Origin: Ilex aquifolium
Lineage: Eukaryota; Streptophyta; Magnoliopsida; Aquifoliales; Aquifoliaceae
Direction: 5' to 3'
Length of the DNA: 64,000 nucleotides
Assembly (NCBI GenBank): GCA_951799425.1
Contig: OX637391.1
Location: forward strand, 27,957,701 to 28,021,700
Shown here: one piece after another, positions 22,415 through 35,075 of the stretch
How positions within the stretch are numbered: the stretch's first letter is position 1
Layout of the letters: each line of letters opens with the position of its first letter
Made by a program: the position numbers and the translations under genes
The notes under the pieces: model-generated
The model's input: the letters and a program-made list of their open reading frames with translations, nothing else
Told to the model about the DNA's origin: nothing
Databases searched by the model: none

Positions 22415-23580
22415 TAAACCACCACAAATTTCCCTAGGAAAGGACGCAATATCTGAGTCATAACCCTCATAAATGTGCTAGGTGCATTAGATAATCCAAA
22501 AGGCATGACTAACCACTCATAAAGTCCATCCTTGGTTTTAAAGGCGGTTTTTCATTCATCTCCTTGTCTAATTCGGATTTGATGATAACCACTGTGCAAA
22601 TCTATTTTGGAGAACCAAAGTGCACCGGCCAAAAGGTCAAGCATATCTTCAAGTCTTGGTATAGGAAATCGATATTTGACTGTAATTTTCTTAATGGCAC
22701 GGCTATCAACACACATTCTCCAAGAGCCATCTTTCTTAGGGCTCAACAAAGCAGGGATAACACATGGACTAAGACTATGATGAACATACCCCTTTTGCAA
22801 GAGTCCCTCTACTTGCCTTTGGAGTTCAGCACGCTCTATGGGATTCAAACGATAATGGGGAAGATTAGGCAACTGAGATCCTAGAACTAAGTCAATAGCA
22901 TGCTGAACATCCCTCATTGGTGGCAATTCATCGGGTAGTTCCTTAGGAATCACATCGTGGAACTCTCTCAATAGACTATCAACCTCAGGTAAAAGATCGT
23001 CCTTAGATTCCAAAGGACGCTGGAAAACTTCTTTAACAACTAGAGCTACCACTATGCCATACTCTTTTCTCTCTTTTTCAAATTCCCTATGGGTCAAGAT
23101 GTGAAGGTCGTTCTTGTGAATTGTTTGGGAAGATGACCTATGCTTTGAATTATTACCTTCTGAGAGTTTTGCAGGTTTTAACTTGATGGTTTTCCCCTTG
23201 TGCTTAAAAACATAGGTATTTTCCCTCCCATAGTTTGTCACATCTAGATCAAATAGCCACGGGTGACCTAACAAGACATGAGCGACATCCATGAGTATGA
23301 CATCACACCATATATGATCTGAATAGTCACCCATCTGAATAGGGACCAAACATCTCTGTGAGACTAGTAAGGAGGTCTTGTCAACCCATGCAACCTTCTA
23401 AGGTTGTGGGTGTGTCTCTGGCTTAAGCTGCAACTGAGCTACAACTGACATAGAGATGAAATTCAATGAACTTCCCCCATCAATGACGACCTTGCAAACT
23501 TGACCCCCACATCGGACTAGAGTATGGAAAATGCTGGTGCACTTCCATGTTTCGTTGTCTAAAAGGGTGGATAAGATGCA
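22415..23580 (-). pseudogene. Chromovirus protease and RT N-terminal part (remains)
   Basis: Minus-strand motifs: protease Val-Ile-Asp-Gly-Gly-Ser-Ser-Leu-Asn-Phe (about 23460-23490) and [10 protein letters not shown] (about 23250-23275). RT motifs are [11 protein letters not shown] (about 22705-22735) and [11 protein letters not shown] (about 22585-22620). The stretch ends at the insertion of A. Broken fossil. Confidence 0.85.
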
Positions 23581-23739
23581 TCGCATCACACTGACACAGG
23601 TGTTATCGTTTTGCCATTCTTCCTCACCTTCATCTAGTAACTCTAGGGGTTCCTCATCTAAAGGATCAACTTCTTGGTCAACATCCTCTTCTTCAAGTGA
23701 ATTCCCTAACCCCTGGTCAATGGTCAAGGTACGTTGAGG

Positions 23740-24634
23740 GCACTGTGAAGCAATATGACATTTTCCTTGACAACGGTGACACTCTGTGGAAGAACTGTCC
23801 TGGCGAGAACCTGTGAGTGTAGAATCTCGACCCCTAGTGGTATTACTTCTCAAGTTGGGGGTAAGTGTTACCCCTGGATGTGAAAGGTCCTAACTGGGTG
23901 ATGCCTCGAGACTTATCAAATGGGACTGACCTTAATGGCTGAGATTCTCCGGTTTAAGGAGGCATGCGACGCTGAAAGGGTGGCCTAAGGTATTGTTCAA
24001 TCTCTAAGGCTTTATAATATGCTTCCTCAACCATTTCAGGAGAGTGTAAGTTAATCTCTCTCTTAATCTCAGGTCTCAAGCCATTAATGAATTTTGTAAC
24101 TGCTACCCACGGCTCTTCCTTTATGTCACATCTCAGAAAGAGCTCTTCAAATCGAGCTAGGTAATCAATCACACTCAAGGTCAATTGACGCAAGTTCATC
24201 CACTTGTCCAAGAGTTACCGCTTATAGTAACTAGGGAGATATTTATTTCTCAATTTTTGTTTCATCTCAGCCCATAAATTAATGGGTTGTCCCTCTAAGC
24301 GCTCTTGGTCTTGTTGGATGCCCTGCCAATATCTCTTAGCCAAACCAATGAGTTTCATTTTGGAAAAAGGAACCCGATGGTGGTCAGACATATCATACCA
24401 ATCAAAATAGTCATCCATTTCATCCAACCAATCTAAGAAAACAATAGGATCTAACCTACCATCAAAACTAGGAGCATCCACTTTGACTCTTTGTGTGATA
24501 TCCCTAGATTCTTCATGAACATGCTTATGTCGAGGATTATGGTAACGCGGAGGGGGAAACCTATGATATCTGACATGTGGTCGGAAGGGCTCACGATAAC
24601 CATCCATATCACCCTCTGCTGAATAGTCAGACAT
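23740..24634 (-). pseudogene. Gag of the chromovirus (remains)
   Basis: Starts Met-Ser-Asp-Tyr-Ser. It contains Asp-Gly-Arg-Leu-Asp-Pro-Ile-Val-Phe-Leu-Asp-Trp-Leu (about 24425-24465), the Retrotrans_gag core through Phe-Leu-Arg-Cys-Asp (about 24120), and a CCHC zinc knuckle Cys-His-Arg-Cys-Gln..His-Ile-Ala-Ser-Gln-Cys near 23740-23781. Broken fossil. Confidence 0.83.
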
Positions 24635-25920
24635 GATTACCTCAATGAGGTCCTCCTGAAAATTCCTACTACTTACGTTTCGTCCAAAAGCAATATTAGG
24701 AGGTGGCCTCTTATCTGGACATTGAACTCGGCTCCCCTGAGCTACCTGCGGAGTGGGTAGGACACCTTGACATGAGTTAGTAGGATCTATCGGGAGAGGC
24801 AGGTGCCTACCATGGTGTGCCTGTCTGAACTTAGGTGAAACTGGTGACTCACCCTGGTCATACTGTATTGGTCATTTTTCCATAAACTTAGTCAAATGGG
24901 CTAGTTGAGTAGTAACTTGAGAAAGTTGTTGCCCCATTCCTTTAACTTCCTCACGTAACAAGTCGACTGATTATTTAGTGTCGGTTAGATCAATGGTGAG
25001 GGTCTCAAATTTTTGTTCTAGTGTAGTATGAGACTCTGAAAGCTCACGAAGGGTCATAGTGAATGTAATGTAAAATTTGGCTAATGTAAAATACCGACTA
25101 GACTAAAAATTAAACCAAGTAATAAAAATTATAAATCAATGCGAATGGCTATGCATAAGAACAAGCTTATTATGAAGAGATTCAAATAAATGTGAGACAA
25201 GCAACAATGCATTTAACAAGGAATTGGGCAAGCTAATTTATGAAGGTGGTGTGTGGTAAAACAACAAAGAAAGTTTAGGTAAGATTTTTTTTTTTGACTT
25301 ACCAACAAATATAAATATTAGTCACCAATTCCCAACGAAGAGAACTCGTACCTAGTGTTAGATTCAACTCTAAGTGGCTACTTGACAATTTAAAGGATGA
25401 TCCGACAAACTCTGGAACTTTCTGGGGTGTTTTTATAATTTCATGAACTTCTGGGTGACGTTTATGTAATTGTCTGAATTTGCTGGATATGTTTCTGTAA
25501 TTCTGGAGCTTCTGGATGGTATTTCTGAAATTTTCTGAAATTGATGGGGTGATTCTGTAATTTTCTGGAACTTCTGGGGGTGATTCTAAAATTTTTTGAT
25601 TTTTTTTTTTCTGATTTCTGGATTTTTCTTTTTTTTTTTACCTGGACAGTTGGATGTTGGCTGGAACAGTGTCACTGATGAACAGTGCCGCGATGTGATT
25701 TTTTTTTTTGCTCCTCAGACCTTTGATTTCTGTTTTTTTTTACCTGGACAATGGGATGTTGGCTGGCTTGATGAACAGTGTCACCGATGAATAGTATCGA
25801 TGAACCGTGTTTGCCGATTAACAGTATTTTTTGCGATGAACAGTGCACGAATGAACAATAATTTTTTTTTCCCGATGAACAGTTTTGCTGAGATTTTTGT
25901 GAGTTGTACGAATCGAAATT
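24635..25920 (-). other. Leader of the chromovirus with two low-complexity repeat zones
   Basis: About 1.3 kb between gag and primer site. The part next to gag (24640-25060) may still be degraded coding sequence; I recognise no domain. In plus reading, 25405-25600 repeats variants of TTCTGTAATTTTCTGGAACT. The zone 25640-25890 repeats GATGAACAGTG-like units between poly-T runs, which read as ACTGTTCATC units between poly-A runs on the element's strand. Confidence 0.6.
25640..25890 (-). repeat. ACTGTTCATC-type repeats in the chromovirus leader
   Basis: About eight copies of GATGAACAGT or close variants in plus reading (for example near 25676, 25769, 25799, 25831, 25875), interleaved with five T-runs of 8-12 bases. 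The element's RNA would carry A-runs alternating with this decamer. Function unknown. Confidence 0.7.
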
Positions 25921-25921
25921 G

Positions 25922-25936
25922 GGCTCTGATACCAAA
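25922..25936 (-). promoter_or_regulatory. Primer-binding site of the chromovirus (initiator tRNA-Met type)
   Basis: On the minus strand the sequence is TGGTATCAGAGCC, directly after the 5' LTR end, matching the 3' end of initiator tRNA-Met. This is the usual primer of plant chromoviruses. Confidence 0.9.
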
Positions 25937-25937
25937 T

Positions 25938-26285
25938 TGATGTAAATCGTAATAGCTTTGATACCAATTTGATGTAGATCATAGTAGGGAAGAATTAGGG
26001 ATGAGAAGGGAAGAAGAAGGGGATGAGAAAAGAAGAAGAATAGAATGAGAATAGAGAGAGAATTTGAGGAAGAAGCAATATCAGGATTTAATATCAATAA
26101 TAATCAAGTCTACCAAAACTAATACAATATCCCCTATATACATAGGGAGAGCACAAATCCTAAAAGAATTCTAAAATAAATAAATAGTCAAAATGACAAC
26201 TAAACCCCTGAAACGGAAAATTATAAATAACTCATAATCCCTATGTCTACGCCTACTATAACGAAATATAATCCGATTCCTATCA
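25938..26285 (-). repeat. 5' LTR of the chromovirus
   Basis: 348 bp. It is collinear with 4743-5040, with an additional purine-rich stretch near 26010-26085. In plus reading it begins TGATGTAAATCG and ends CCTATCA, then the target duplication GAACT. Confidence 0.9.
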
Positions 26286-26895
26286 GAACTCCTCTTGGGT
26301 ATACTATTTCAACTTATTTTCATTCCTCCTCGTAGTTACGTTGATTCGGTTTGACTGGGTTGAGTATGGACGTGGTTGTGAGTCTTTGATATCCCGTAGA
26401 CTTGTCACGAGGTATGCTTGGATCCTCACCTCCATCTTAGTCCCTCGCTTCCCACGAATCAATCGAACATCTAGAAACCATTGGAGGAAGGTCTTGAGTT
26501 GATTTGACATTCCCATTGGAATGATCTCTTTGGATTAGCCAACACTTGTTCCATTTCATTTTCTTTCACAAACACAAATCACCAATCTCAAACATCAAAG
26601 ATTTTTACACTTTTCATTTTTCACCCAAAATCACATGATTCACCTCCTTCCATGAGGAGATGAAAATGGAATACGATTTCCAAGTAAAACACGTCACTCG
26701 AAAGTCTCCCTGTGCTTGGGGAGCACTTTCGTTCACACACACATGCACACATTTCATTCCCATTCCCACTATTCTGTTTACCCCATTTCTTGCATCATTT
26801 TGAGGGAGAGTGACACTCCCCTATCCGTATAATTCATACACATATCACAGAATGATGTTTGGAGATTAGGGAATTCGACAGAAATAAGTCAAGCA
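26286..26895 (+). repeat. 5' LTR of B, second piece
   Basis: Resumes exactly where 4742 stops (GAACTCCTCTTGGGTATACT), collinear with the end of the 3' LTR at 37276-37932, and ends AAATAAGTCAAGCA. It includes the GAGAGTGACACTCCCC inverted repeat near 26806-26821. Confidence 0.92.
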
Positions 26896-26899
26896 TTTT

Positions 26900-26917
26900 T
26901 GGCGCCGTTGCCGGGGA
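26900..26917 (+). promoter_or_regulatory. Primer-binding site of B (tRNA-Asp type)
   Basis: TGGCGCCGTTGCCGGGGA, four bases after the 5' LTR; identical to the sites of A and E. Confidence 0.93.
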
Positions 26918-27108
26918 AGGCAAAGCGTTGAATCAAGAAGGTGATTTTCGGACGACGGAGGTAAGTCCCGTGAATTCTCATCACGGGCTGAGGTACGTCG
27001 CTCCTCGTATATACTTTTGTGTATTTGTTTTTTCATTTATAGATATTGTTTTGTATGTGGGGACGGGACGACCAAAATCGATTAGTTAGACAACCCTTAG
27101 GCCCCAAC

Positions 27109-28730
27109 ATGAATATTGACCAAGAACCACCCGAGGATGCCGGTGAAAAATTTGAGGTGTTGGGTGCCAATGTAAATGTTCCAAGGGGAGGAGGAGTACA
27201 AGAACCGAGAATTCCAAACCCTAGAATGCATTTCCCCCCTAGGACTGAGGGGAACAATATCCCCATTGATCCTCTAGCGAGGTCAATGTGGGAATTTCTC
27301 CAACCCAAACGTAGCACTACTCCCTCATGCATTCTCTTGCCGGTCCAAGCTCATACCTTCCTAGTTAAGCCAGGAATGTTGCAACTACTTCCTACATTCC
27401 ACGGAATTGAAAAGGAAAATCCTTATTTACACATTAAGGAATTTGAGGATATAGTTGCAACTTTCGTCACTAACTATGATGTGGAAGACATAGCTCATTT
27501 GAAATTGTTTCCCTTTTTCCTCAAGGACAAAGCCAAAACATGGTTGAATTCCTTGCAGCCTCGATCCATCACCTCTTGGGCTCAAATGCTTTTTGAGTTT
27601 TTGAATAAATTTTTCCCGGTGCATAGAACCACCACTTTAAAAAAGCAAATTCAAAAATTTTCGGAAAAACTCAATGAACAATTTTATAACTGTTGGGACC
27701 GCTACAAGGAATTGCTCCAATCCATACCACATCATGGTTTTGAATCGTGACAATTGGTGAGTTTCTTCTATGAAGGAATTACACCGGGCCAGAGACAATT
27801 CATTGACATGATGTGTAGTGGCGAGTTCTTAAACAAGGACCTCGATGAGACCCTAGACTACTTTAGTACATTGGCGCAAAATGCCCAATCTTGGGATATC
27901 ACAGATCCCACCGATGTACCGAGGTTTTCTCCGGGTAGTAATCAAGCACAAGGGGGAGGGATGTATGATTTGAGAGACCGGGAAGAGTTGCTTTCTAAAA
28001 TCACCAGGTTATCAAGGAAGGTAGAAAGCCTAGAGATCAATAGGAGACACGAGGTGTTCAATGTTTCAAAGGCCGATGAGTTTTGCTCAATCTGTGAGAG
28101 TGTGGAGCATTCCATATCGGATTGCCCCAACATTCTGGCACTTGAGGAAGTGTACCACGAGCAAGTTCATGCCTTTAACCAAACGAGGCAATCATTTTCT
28201 CCACACTCAAACACTTGCAATGCGGGTTGGAGTAATCACCCGAACTTTAGTTGGAGAAATGAGAATTGCACTCCTCATGGGTCTAATGCCTATTCATCGT
28301 TCATGCCTCTTAAGCAAAATCGATACCAAGGTCAAGGGCAAGCGTTTAGCTCTCAATACCCCCGGTCCAATCCGCAAGGGTAATCACCAAATCCACCCCC
28401 ACAGAATTTTTCCCAAAATCCACCTCCACAAATTTTTTAACAACAAGGACCATCCAATCCTCCCACCTACCAACCTCCCCATAAGAGGAATTTGGAGGAT
28501 GTGATTTAAAATTTCATTCAAAGCCAAACCACCTTTAACAACAACATTTCGGCTCAAGTCACAAAACTTACCAATGCCATAAGGATATCACAACAAGAGA
28601 AAGGGAAATTCCCCGCTCAACCGCAAGAGAACCCGAAAGGCCAACATGTGATTGAGTCGTCTGAACCCATAAAGGAGAGTTGTGAGCAACTCAAAGTGGT
28701 CACCACCCTTCGAAGTGGCAAATAAATCGA
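27109..28730 (+). pseudogene. Gag of B (remains)
   Basis: Starts Met-Asn-Ile-Asp-Gln-Glu. The Retrotrans_gag core (about 27380-27850), a zinc knuckle (Cys-Ser-Ile-Cys..His-Ser..Cys, about 28085-28125) and the Gln/Pro-rich linker match A block by block. Broken fossil; breaks counted in the element total. Confidence 0.85.
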
Positions 28731-29700
28731 TAAGACCATTGTGCCAAAAGTCTCTCCTAATGCCACATTGCCAATAGAGGAAGAGACTAAGGGTGACACC
28801 GAGGGGGGGGGTGAGGTGAGTGAGAAAGAGAAAGTGGTTGATGAAAGTGTTCATGCATCCTCCATTCCTCCCCCTTTTTCTAATCGTTTGAAGCCACCCG
28901 TCAAGGTGGCTAATTATTCTGATGTAATTGAGATGTTCAAGCAGGTAAAAATCAACATTCCACTCCTTGATGCTATAAAGCAAATCCCATCTTGTGCCAA
29001 GATCTTGAAGGACTTGTGTACCATGAAGAGTAGACTAAATGTGCACAAGAAGGCATTCCTCACCGAGCAAGTGAGTTCAATCTTGAGGCCTAACACCCCA
29101 CCAAAGTTCAAGGATCCCGGATGCTCTACCATTGCTATCACGATCAGGAATTGCCGGGTAAAGCAAGCCCTTCTTGATTTGGGGGTGAGTGTCAACCTCC
29201 GACTATACTCGGTGTACCAACAACTCCAGCTTGAAGAGCTAAAGCCAACTCAAATCACTCTTCAACTGGCAAATCATAGCGTCCGAACACCGAGGGGAGT
29301 AGTTGATGATGTCTTAGTACAAGTCGATAAATTTTACTTTCATGTAGATTTTATTGTGCTTGACATTCACCCGGTTGTAAATCTTAGTTCTCAAATCCCC
29401 GTCATACTTGGTAGAAATTTTCTTGCTACTTCTAATGCTATGATTAATTGCTGGAACAGTCTTATGAAGCTTGCATTTGGGAACATGACTATGGATCTTA
29501 ATGTGTTTAACTTGACTAAACAACCAGGGGATGATGAGGAAGTGCACGAAGTTAATAGGATTGATACCTTGGTAGAGGAGCACTTGGAGCTGTTGGGCAT
29601 GTTGAAGGAAGGGGAGGAAGAGGTTGATGAGGAAGAGGAGTTGGAAAGCTTGAGTGGGGTAGAAAAATGGACCCCTACATTTGAGAAGCTTCCACATCAA
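28731..29700 (+). pseudogene. Protease region of B (remains)
   Basis: Matches A: Pro-Pro-Lys-Phe-Lys-Asp-Pro-Gly-Cys (about 29098), the protease centre near 29170-29200, Ile-Pro-Val-Ile-Leu-Gly (about 29392-29412) and an acidic linker rich in Glu (about 29600-29655). Confidence 0.83.
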
Positions 29701-31110
29701 GACAAGAAGATCTTTCCATCAAATGAGCAAAAACCAATCTTGGAATTGAAGCAATTACCATCCCATCTTAAGTATGCATACCTTGGGGATGACAAGACCT
29801 TTTCGGTAGTAATTAGCTCAACCTTGGAGGCAAAACAAGAAGAAGAGCTTTTGGAAGTGTTGAGAAGGCATAAGGGAGCAATTGGTTGGATAATTGCTGA
29901 CATCAAGGGGATAAGGCCTCTCATTTGCACACACTGCATCTACCTTGAAGAGGACTTAAAGCCATCCCGACAACCACAACGGAGGTTGAACCCAATTATG
30001 AAAGACGTGGTGAGGGATGAGGTGTTAAAACTACTTGACGTGGGCATCATTTTTTCGATTGATGATAGTAAGTGGGTTAGCCCCACGCAAGTAGTACCCA
30101 AGAAGTCGGGTGTCACGATTATTGTGAATGAGGAAAACGAGCTCATTCCAACAAGGGTAATAACTGGATGGAGAGTGTGCATCCATTCACTTGTCCCTAC
30201 GGTACTTTTGCTTACCGACGCATACCTTTCGGGTTGTGTAATGCCCCAGGGACCTTTCAACGTTGCATGATGGGGATCTTCAGTGATATGGTGGAAAATA
30301 TAGTGGAAGTGTTTAAGGATGACTTCTCGGTGTTTGGGGATTCGTTTGATGGATGTTTGGAGAACTTGGAGAAAGTTCTTGAAAGATATGAGGAGAAAAA
30401 CTTGGTGCTCAATTGGGAGAAGTGCCACTTCATGTTGACACAAGGAATTGTGCTTGGGCGCATTGTCTCGAAAAAGGGGACCGAAATTTTCAAATAAAAG
30501 GTTAAGGCCATTCCAACTTCCCAACGCCAAAGGTCGTCAAAGATATCAGGTCGTTCCTTGGCCATGCCAGTTTTTATCGTCGTTTCATTAAAGACTTTAG
30601 TGCATTGGCCCGACCTTTGACCAACTTGCTTTCAAAATATGTCCCATTTGTTTGGTTGGATGGTTGTGAGACATCCTTTAAAAAATTAAAGAACATGCTC
30701 ATTTCATCTCCGATCATGCGACCACCCAAGTGGGACTCACCATTTGAGCTTATGTGCGACGCGAGTGATTACACGGTCAGCGCAGTGGTAGTTCAAAGGG
30801 AGGACAAGAGACCTTATGTAATATACTATGCTAGCAAAACTCTTAATGAAGCACAAATGAATTACACCACTACTGAAAAATAGTTGTTAGCCGTAGTATT
30901 TGCATTGGATAAATTTCGGTCATACATCATTGGTTCACTTATAGTTGTTTATACTGATCACTCTGCATTGAAGTATTTATTGTCTAAGCAGGATGCAAAA
31001 CCGAGACTCATTAGGTGGATACTCCTCCTACAAGAATTCAACTTGATGATCAAGGATAAAAAAGGAGTTGAGAACGTAGTGGCGGACCATTTATCCCAAC
31101 TTGTGGTGCA
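29701..31110 (+). pseudogene. RT and RNase H of B (remains)
   Basis: RT motifs Gln-Arg-Arg-Leu-Asn-Pro-Ile-Met-Lys (about 29980), Thr-Cys-Pro-Tyr-Gly-Thr-Phe (about 30190) and Asp-Asp-Phe-Ser-Val-Phe-Gly (about 30318-30340). RNase H motifs Met-Cys-Asp-Ala-Ser-Asp-Tyr (about 30752) and Thr-Asp-His-Ser-Ala-Leu-Lys-Tyr-Leu (30954-30980). Broken fossil, clearly unable to encode an intact RT. Confidence 0.85.
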
Positions 31111-32491
31111 AGAGGCTGATGAGCACATTCCTATTCCTAATTTTTTCCCTGATGAGCAATTACTTTCGATTCATTCTGTTTGTCCTTGGTATGCTGACAT
31201 ATGTAATTACCTTGCAATAGGACAAATACCACCACATTGGAGCCTAGATGATAGAAGGAGGTTCATGGCGGATGTGAAGTACTTTTACTTTGACAACCCG
31301 TACATGTTCAAGTATTGTCCTGACCAAGTCATGCGGAGATGCATACGAGAAAATGAACAACGGGAAGTCCTTGCATTTTTCCATTCGGAAGCGTGCAGTG
31401 GCCATTTCTCTGTAAAGAAGAGTTCGGCAAAAATTCTACAGTCATGTTTTTATTGGCCCTCTCTAATAAAAGATTGTATCTCTTTCTGTAAAGAATATGA
31501 TAGGTGCCAATGTTTGGGTAGTGTGACCCGAAGGAACATAATGCCCCTCTCCCCTGCACTTGTTATTGAGATATTTGATTGTTGGGGCATCAACTTCATG
31601 GGTCCATTCCCCGTGTCTTTTGGCTACCTATACATTCTGTTGGCAGTGGACTACGTGTCCAAATGGGTGGAGGCTATCCCAACCAAAACCAACGACCACT
31701 GGGTCGTGGTCAAGTTTCTCAAGGAAAACATTATTTCAAGGTTTGGGATGCCTCGTGCTATGATAAGCGATGGTGGGTCACATTTCTGTAATAGGCCATT
31801 TGCATCGTTGATGCATAAATATGGTGTCACACACAAGGTGTCCACCACATATCATCCACAAACCAATGGTCATGCCGAGTTGGCCAATAGGGAGATCAAA
31901 TATATCCTAGAGAAAATAGTGAACCCGAATAGGAAAGATTGGTCATGTAGATTGACCGATGCCCTATGGGCTTACCGCACTGCCTATAAGACTGTCTTAG
32001 GTATGTCTCCCTACCGGCTCGTCTATGGCAAGGCTTGCCATTTGCCAGTTGAAATGGAACACAAGACCTATTGGCCGATAAAGACCTTGAACTTCAACAT
32101 GAGAATGACCGGAGAGAATAGGAAGCTAGAAATGAATGAATTGGAGGAGATTCGAAGAGATGCGTATGAGAGCTCAAAATTTTCAAAAGAGCGGGCTAAG
32201 ATCTTTCATGACAAATCCATTGTAAGGAAGTCATTTGAGCCCGGCCAAAAAGTGCTCTTATACAACTCTCGTCTCTCAATCTTTCAAGGCAAACTCCAAT
32301 CCCGTTGGGATTGCCCCTATCTTGTCAAGGTGGCCTACCCCAATGTTGCTGTGGAAATCACGAACCCCGAAGATGGTAGGACATTCAAGGTCAATGGCCA
32401 AAGACTTAAGCCATCATTCGAGGGTTTTGAAGGACAAGGAGTGGAGTAGGATTTGATGGATCCGGTTTACCCGGACTTGTTGGAGGAGTAA
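31111..32491 (+). pseudogene. Integrase of B (remains)
   Basis: The zinc region is near 31395-31520, with core motifs Phe-Met-Gly-Pro-Phe-Pro (31596-31613), Ile-Ser-Asp-Gly-Gly-Ser-His-Phe (31762-31785) and Tyr-His-Pro-Gln-Thr-Asn-Gly (31849-31869). The C-terminal domain runs to Asp-Leu-Leu-Glu-Glu at about 32490. This is one of the better-preserved stretches of B. Confidence 0.87.
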
Positions 32492-32685
32492 CTGTTCTTA
32501 TGTTTTTTAGTGTATACTCGTTTTTATTTACTTTAACTGTTCATGTCACTTACCTTATCTTTCCGTATAGTATTATATTTCTTAGTTACAGATGTTGGTG
32601 TTTTTGTCAAAACCTCAATTGCGAGGTGTTCTTTAACCCTACTCATCTTTTTACAGTCCTTCATTGCATATCATATCTCTTTTGT

Positions 32686-32722
32686 TGCATTGAGGACAAT
32701 GCATGAATCAAGTTGGGGGGTG
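32686..32722 (+). promoter_or_regulatory. Internal hairpin and polypurine-like tract of B
   Basis: GCATTG, loop AGGA, CAATGC form a perfect stem, then ATGAATC and AAGTTGGGGGGTG (32710-32722). It sits about 200 bases after the integrase end, as in A. Confidence 0.65.
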
Positions 32723-34589
32723 AGGTGCACCATTTGCATGTTACACCAATATTTGTGGAAATTTTTATATTTTTGTTGATAAGACCAATTTTTGTGGTGA
32801 AAAATTCACCTTTCACATAGCATACAGATTTTTGTTCACAATAGTTGCAAATTATGTGAAAAATTTGTAATTTTTTGAGAAAATATCTTAATGTTGATCT
32901 GTATTCCCTCATTAAATGGGTTGTTGACATGTTGATCTTTGCTTTGAACTTTGAATATATGAGCACATTATAGAAGTTCATCATATGCTTGAGTATCATT
33001 TATGTATTTGCTTTTGAACTCACCAATATGCACACCTTGAATGTGTAATTGCGTCAATTTACGGATTGAGTTCACATTTTAGTACTTGACATGAATAGTA
33101 GAGATGAGTAAGAACCCATGAGAGCTTTAGTGCCCATCCTTGTTGGAGGGGACTTACATTTACTCAAGGAACAATTCTTCAAATTTCAAATTTGTTCAAT
33201 AATCTCATTATGCTTGTTTCGGTTAGGTGCATTTGTGTAGTTTGATTGACTTGTCTTGAAATGCATAATGCTCCCCCATGCTTATCTAGAAGTGATCTTA
33301 GGTTGTCGTTGATTTATTTTGAGCCTTAGCCCTTTTCTTGTGAAAAGTTTATCCCTAATGCCGTGTTTGAGCCTTAATTGTAAATTCATTTCTATACCAC
33401 ACATTTGACCAAGCCAGTGAAAAATGATAAAAATCTACCTCACCTTGGTTGTTCCAAGAGCTGAAAATGAGTGATCATAAAAGAGAAGGAAGTATGGTGG
33501 GGAAATTCAAACAAGAGGGATGAATGATGTTGAAACTCGAAGAGTTGAATGGAAAAAGAATGAAAATCCAAGAAAAGGAGAAAAAGGGAGTGAAAAGAAG
33601 AAAAGAATGACAAAAGAAAAGGAAAATGTTAAGGAAAAGAAAGAAAAGAAACAAAGAGTGTGGTGCTGGTTGTGGACTGAAAATCCCATGGAAAGGGATA
33701 TGTTTTTGAAATAAAAGTCTTTCACTCGGAACAACTTTCTTTGTTATCCTATATCCTTTGTTTCTTTTACCTCAATATCACCCCAAGGCCCCATTATAAC
33801 CCTTGAAGTCCTAAATGATCTAGAGAAGCGTGGGAGATGCATTCTTTTAAAGAAAAAGAGAAGTTGGATTGCTATATAGTGCCATAGCATTCCTTTCATG
33901 AGATTATGCCAAGGTCGTTGCATTTTCATGCATGAACTTCATTTTTGGATTATATGTGAGCATAATTCATTTTGTGCACAAGATTCTATCTCACATATAC
34001 ACGTGGAGAGCATGCCAGGATAACTAGAGTGTGATTCATTGTTCAGAGACATCCTTGGTGAGGTTGCATCAAAGCTTAATTTGGATAGCCAAAGTAATGT
34101 GAATTCTATTGTGTAAATGTTTAAATTACATGTCCATGGCACACACACACGAGTTTGAAAATGAATGTGTAGGTGTGTACTCTAGACTAGCATTTAAAGC
34201 CATGATGTTGCTCATGTATGCTTGGTTCAGGCATTAGAATGACGTGTAAGGTAGCTCTATGCTTAAAGGATAGGGGAATATTGCTCAACTTTCGATATTT
34301 GATAAGATTTAGGAATGCCCTTGTTATTTGAACTCATGTTTTATATTTTGGGCATTCATTTTGGTAGTTTAAATTAGAAATTCATGTCTTGTACTTTGAA
34401 AACATCAAAATCTTAAATCATGTTGCAATTTCGGAAATGACTTTGGGCATGATCAACCAATTGTGGTTCATATGTGTGGTTCAAGTTTTTGGTAGGTTAG
34501 TTGTCCTAGATAGGGTGTAAGATGTTTTGGAGTTGAGGGAAGGTGGAGTGGATGTGAATTTTTGAACAAATGAATGGTTTTGCAGCAAA

Positions 34590-34770
34590 GGCAAAACCTT
34601 CCGAAAGGTTTGTGTATAAACCTTCCGGAAAGGTTCTTTCCAGTGAGCAAAACCTTTCGGAAGATTTTGATCGACCTTCCGGAAGGTTTTGCCTACTGGA
34701 ATTTTTTGCCTCAGGCAGTAAGCAAAACCTTCCAGAAGGTTCTCATCGAACTTCCAGAAGGTTTTGCCTA
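34590..34770 (+). repeat. Internal AACCTTCCGGAAGGTT palindrome cassette of B
   Basis: About six palindromic or near-palindromic units around CCTTCCGGAAGG, arranged in pairs separated by short spacers such as CCTACTGGAATTTTTTGCCT. The same palindrome occurs in B's LTRs (3890-4060 and 36425-36600), whereas A has CGTACCGGTACG in both places. Confidence 0.85.
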
Positions 34771-35075
34771 GAAAACTAAAAACGAGGGTTTTAAGTTCAA
34801 AAATTTTGAAAAACCCTTCACATTTCTCATCCATCTCTTGCTTTCAAACTCTCTCCTCTCCTCCTACTCTCTTCTAATCTTCAAAACACTTCTCCCAAAC
34901 TTCAAATTTCTCACTTTCTCTTGATTAGGGTTGAATTTTAGAGTGTTTTAGCCAAAAATTTCAAGTGTTCTCCACAAAACCCTAGGTTTCCATTTTCCCC
35001 CAAATCACTCGGCCTCTTTGATCTTTCCCAAACCTACCTAACTCCATTACAAAGGCTCGCATAGGAGGGATTGCT

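Larger units (their letters stand above)
4743..26285 (-). mobile_element. Chromovirus (Ty3/gypsy with chromodomain), minus strand, split by element A
   Basis: Flanked by the 5-bp duplication GAACT (4738-4742 and 26286-26290). Read on the minus strand the order is 5' LTR, initiator tRNA-Met primer site, leader, gag, protease, RT, RNase H, integrase with chromodomain, polypurine tract, 3' LTR. Without the 15-kb insertion of A the element is about 6.5 kb, a usual size for chromoviruses with short LTRs (Reina- or Galadriel-like; I cannot settle the clade by eye). It is broken, with about eight breaks besides the insertion. Confidence 0.9.
32492..35040 (+). other. Noncoding spacer of B between pol and env-like region
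   Basis: Collinear with 14819-17190 in A. It contains the internal hairpin/G-tract at 32686-32722, a purine-rich run (33480-33660) and the AACCTTCCGGAAGGTT cassette (34590-34770). No credible gene; frames seen here are antisense or low-complexity. Confidence 0.65.

Noticed and set aside
33480-33740. Lys/Glu-rich frame in the B spacer (and equivalents near 15890 and 51070)
   Set aside because: It comes from a purine-rich run shared by A, B and E whose frame is not conserved among the three.
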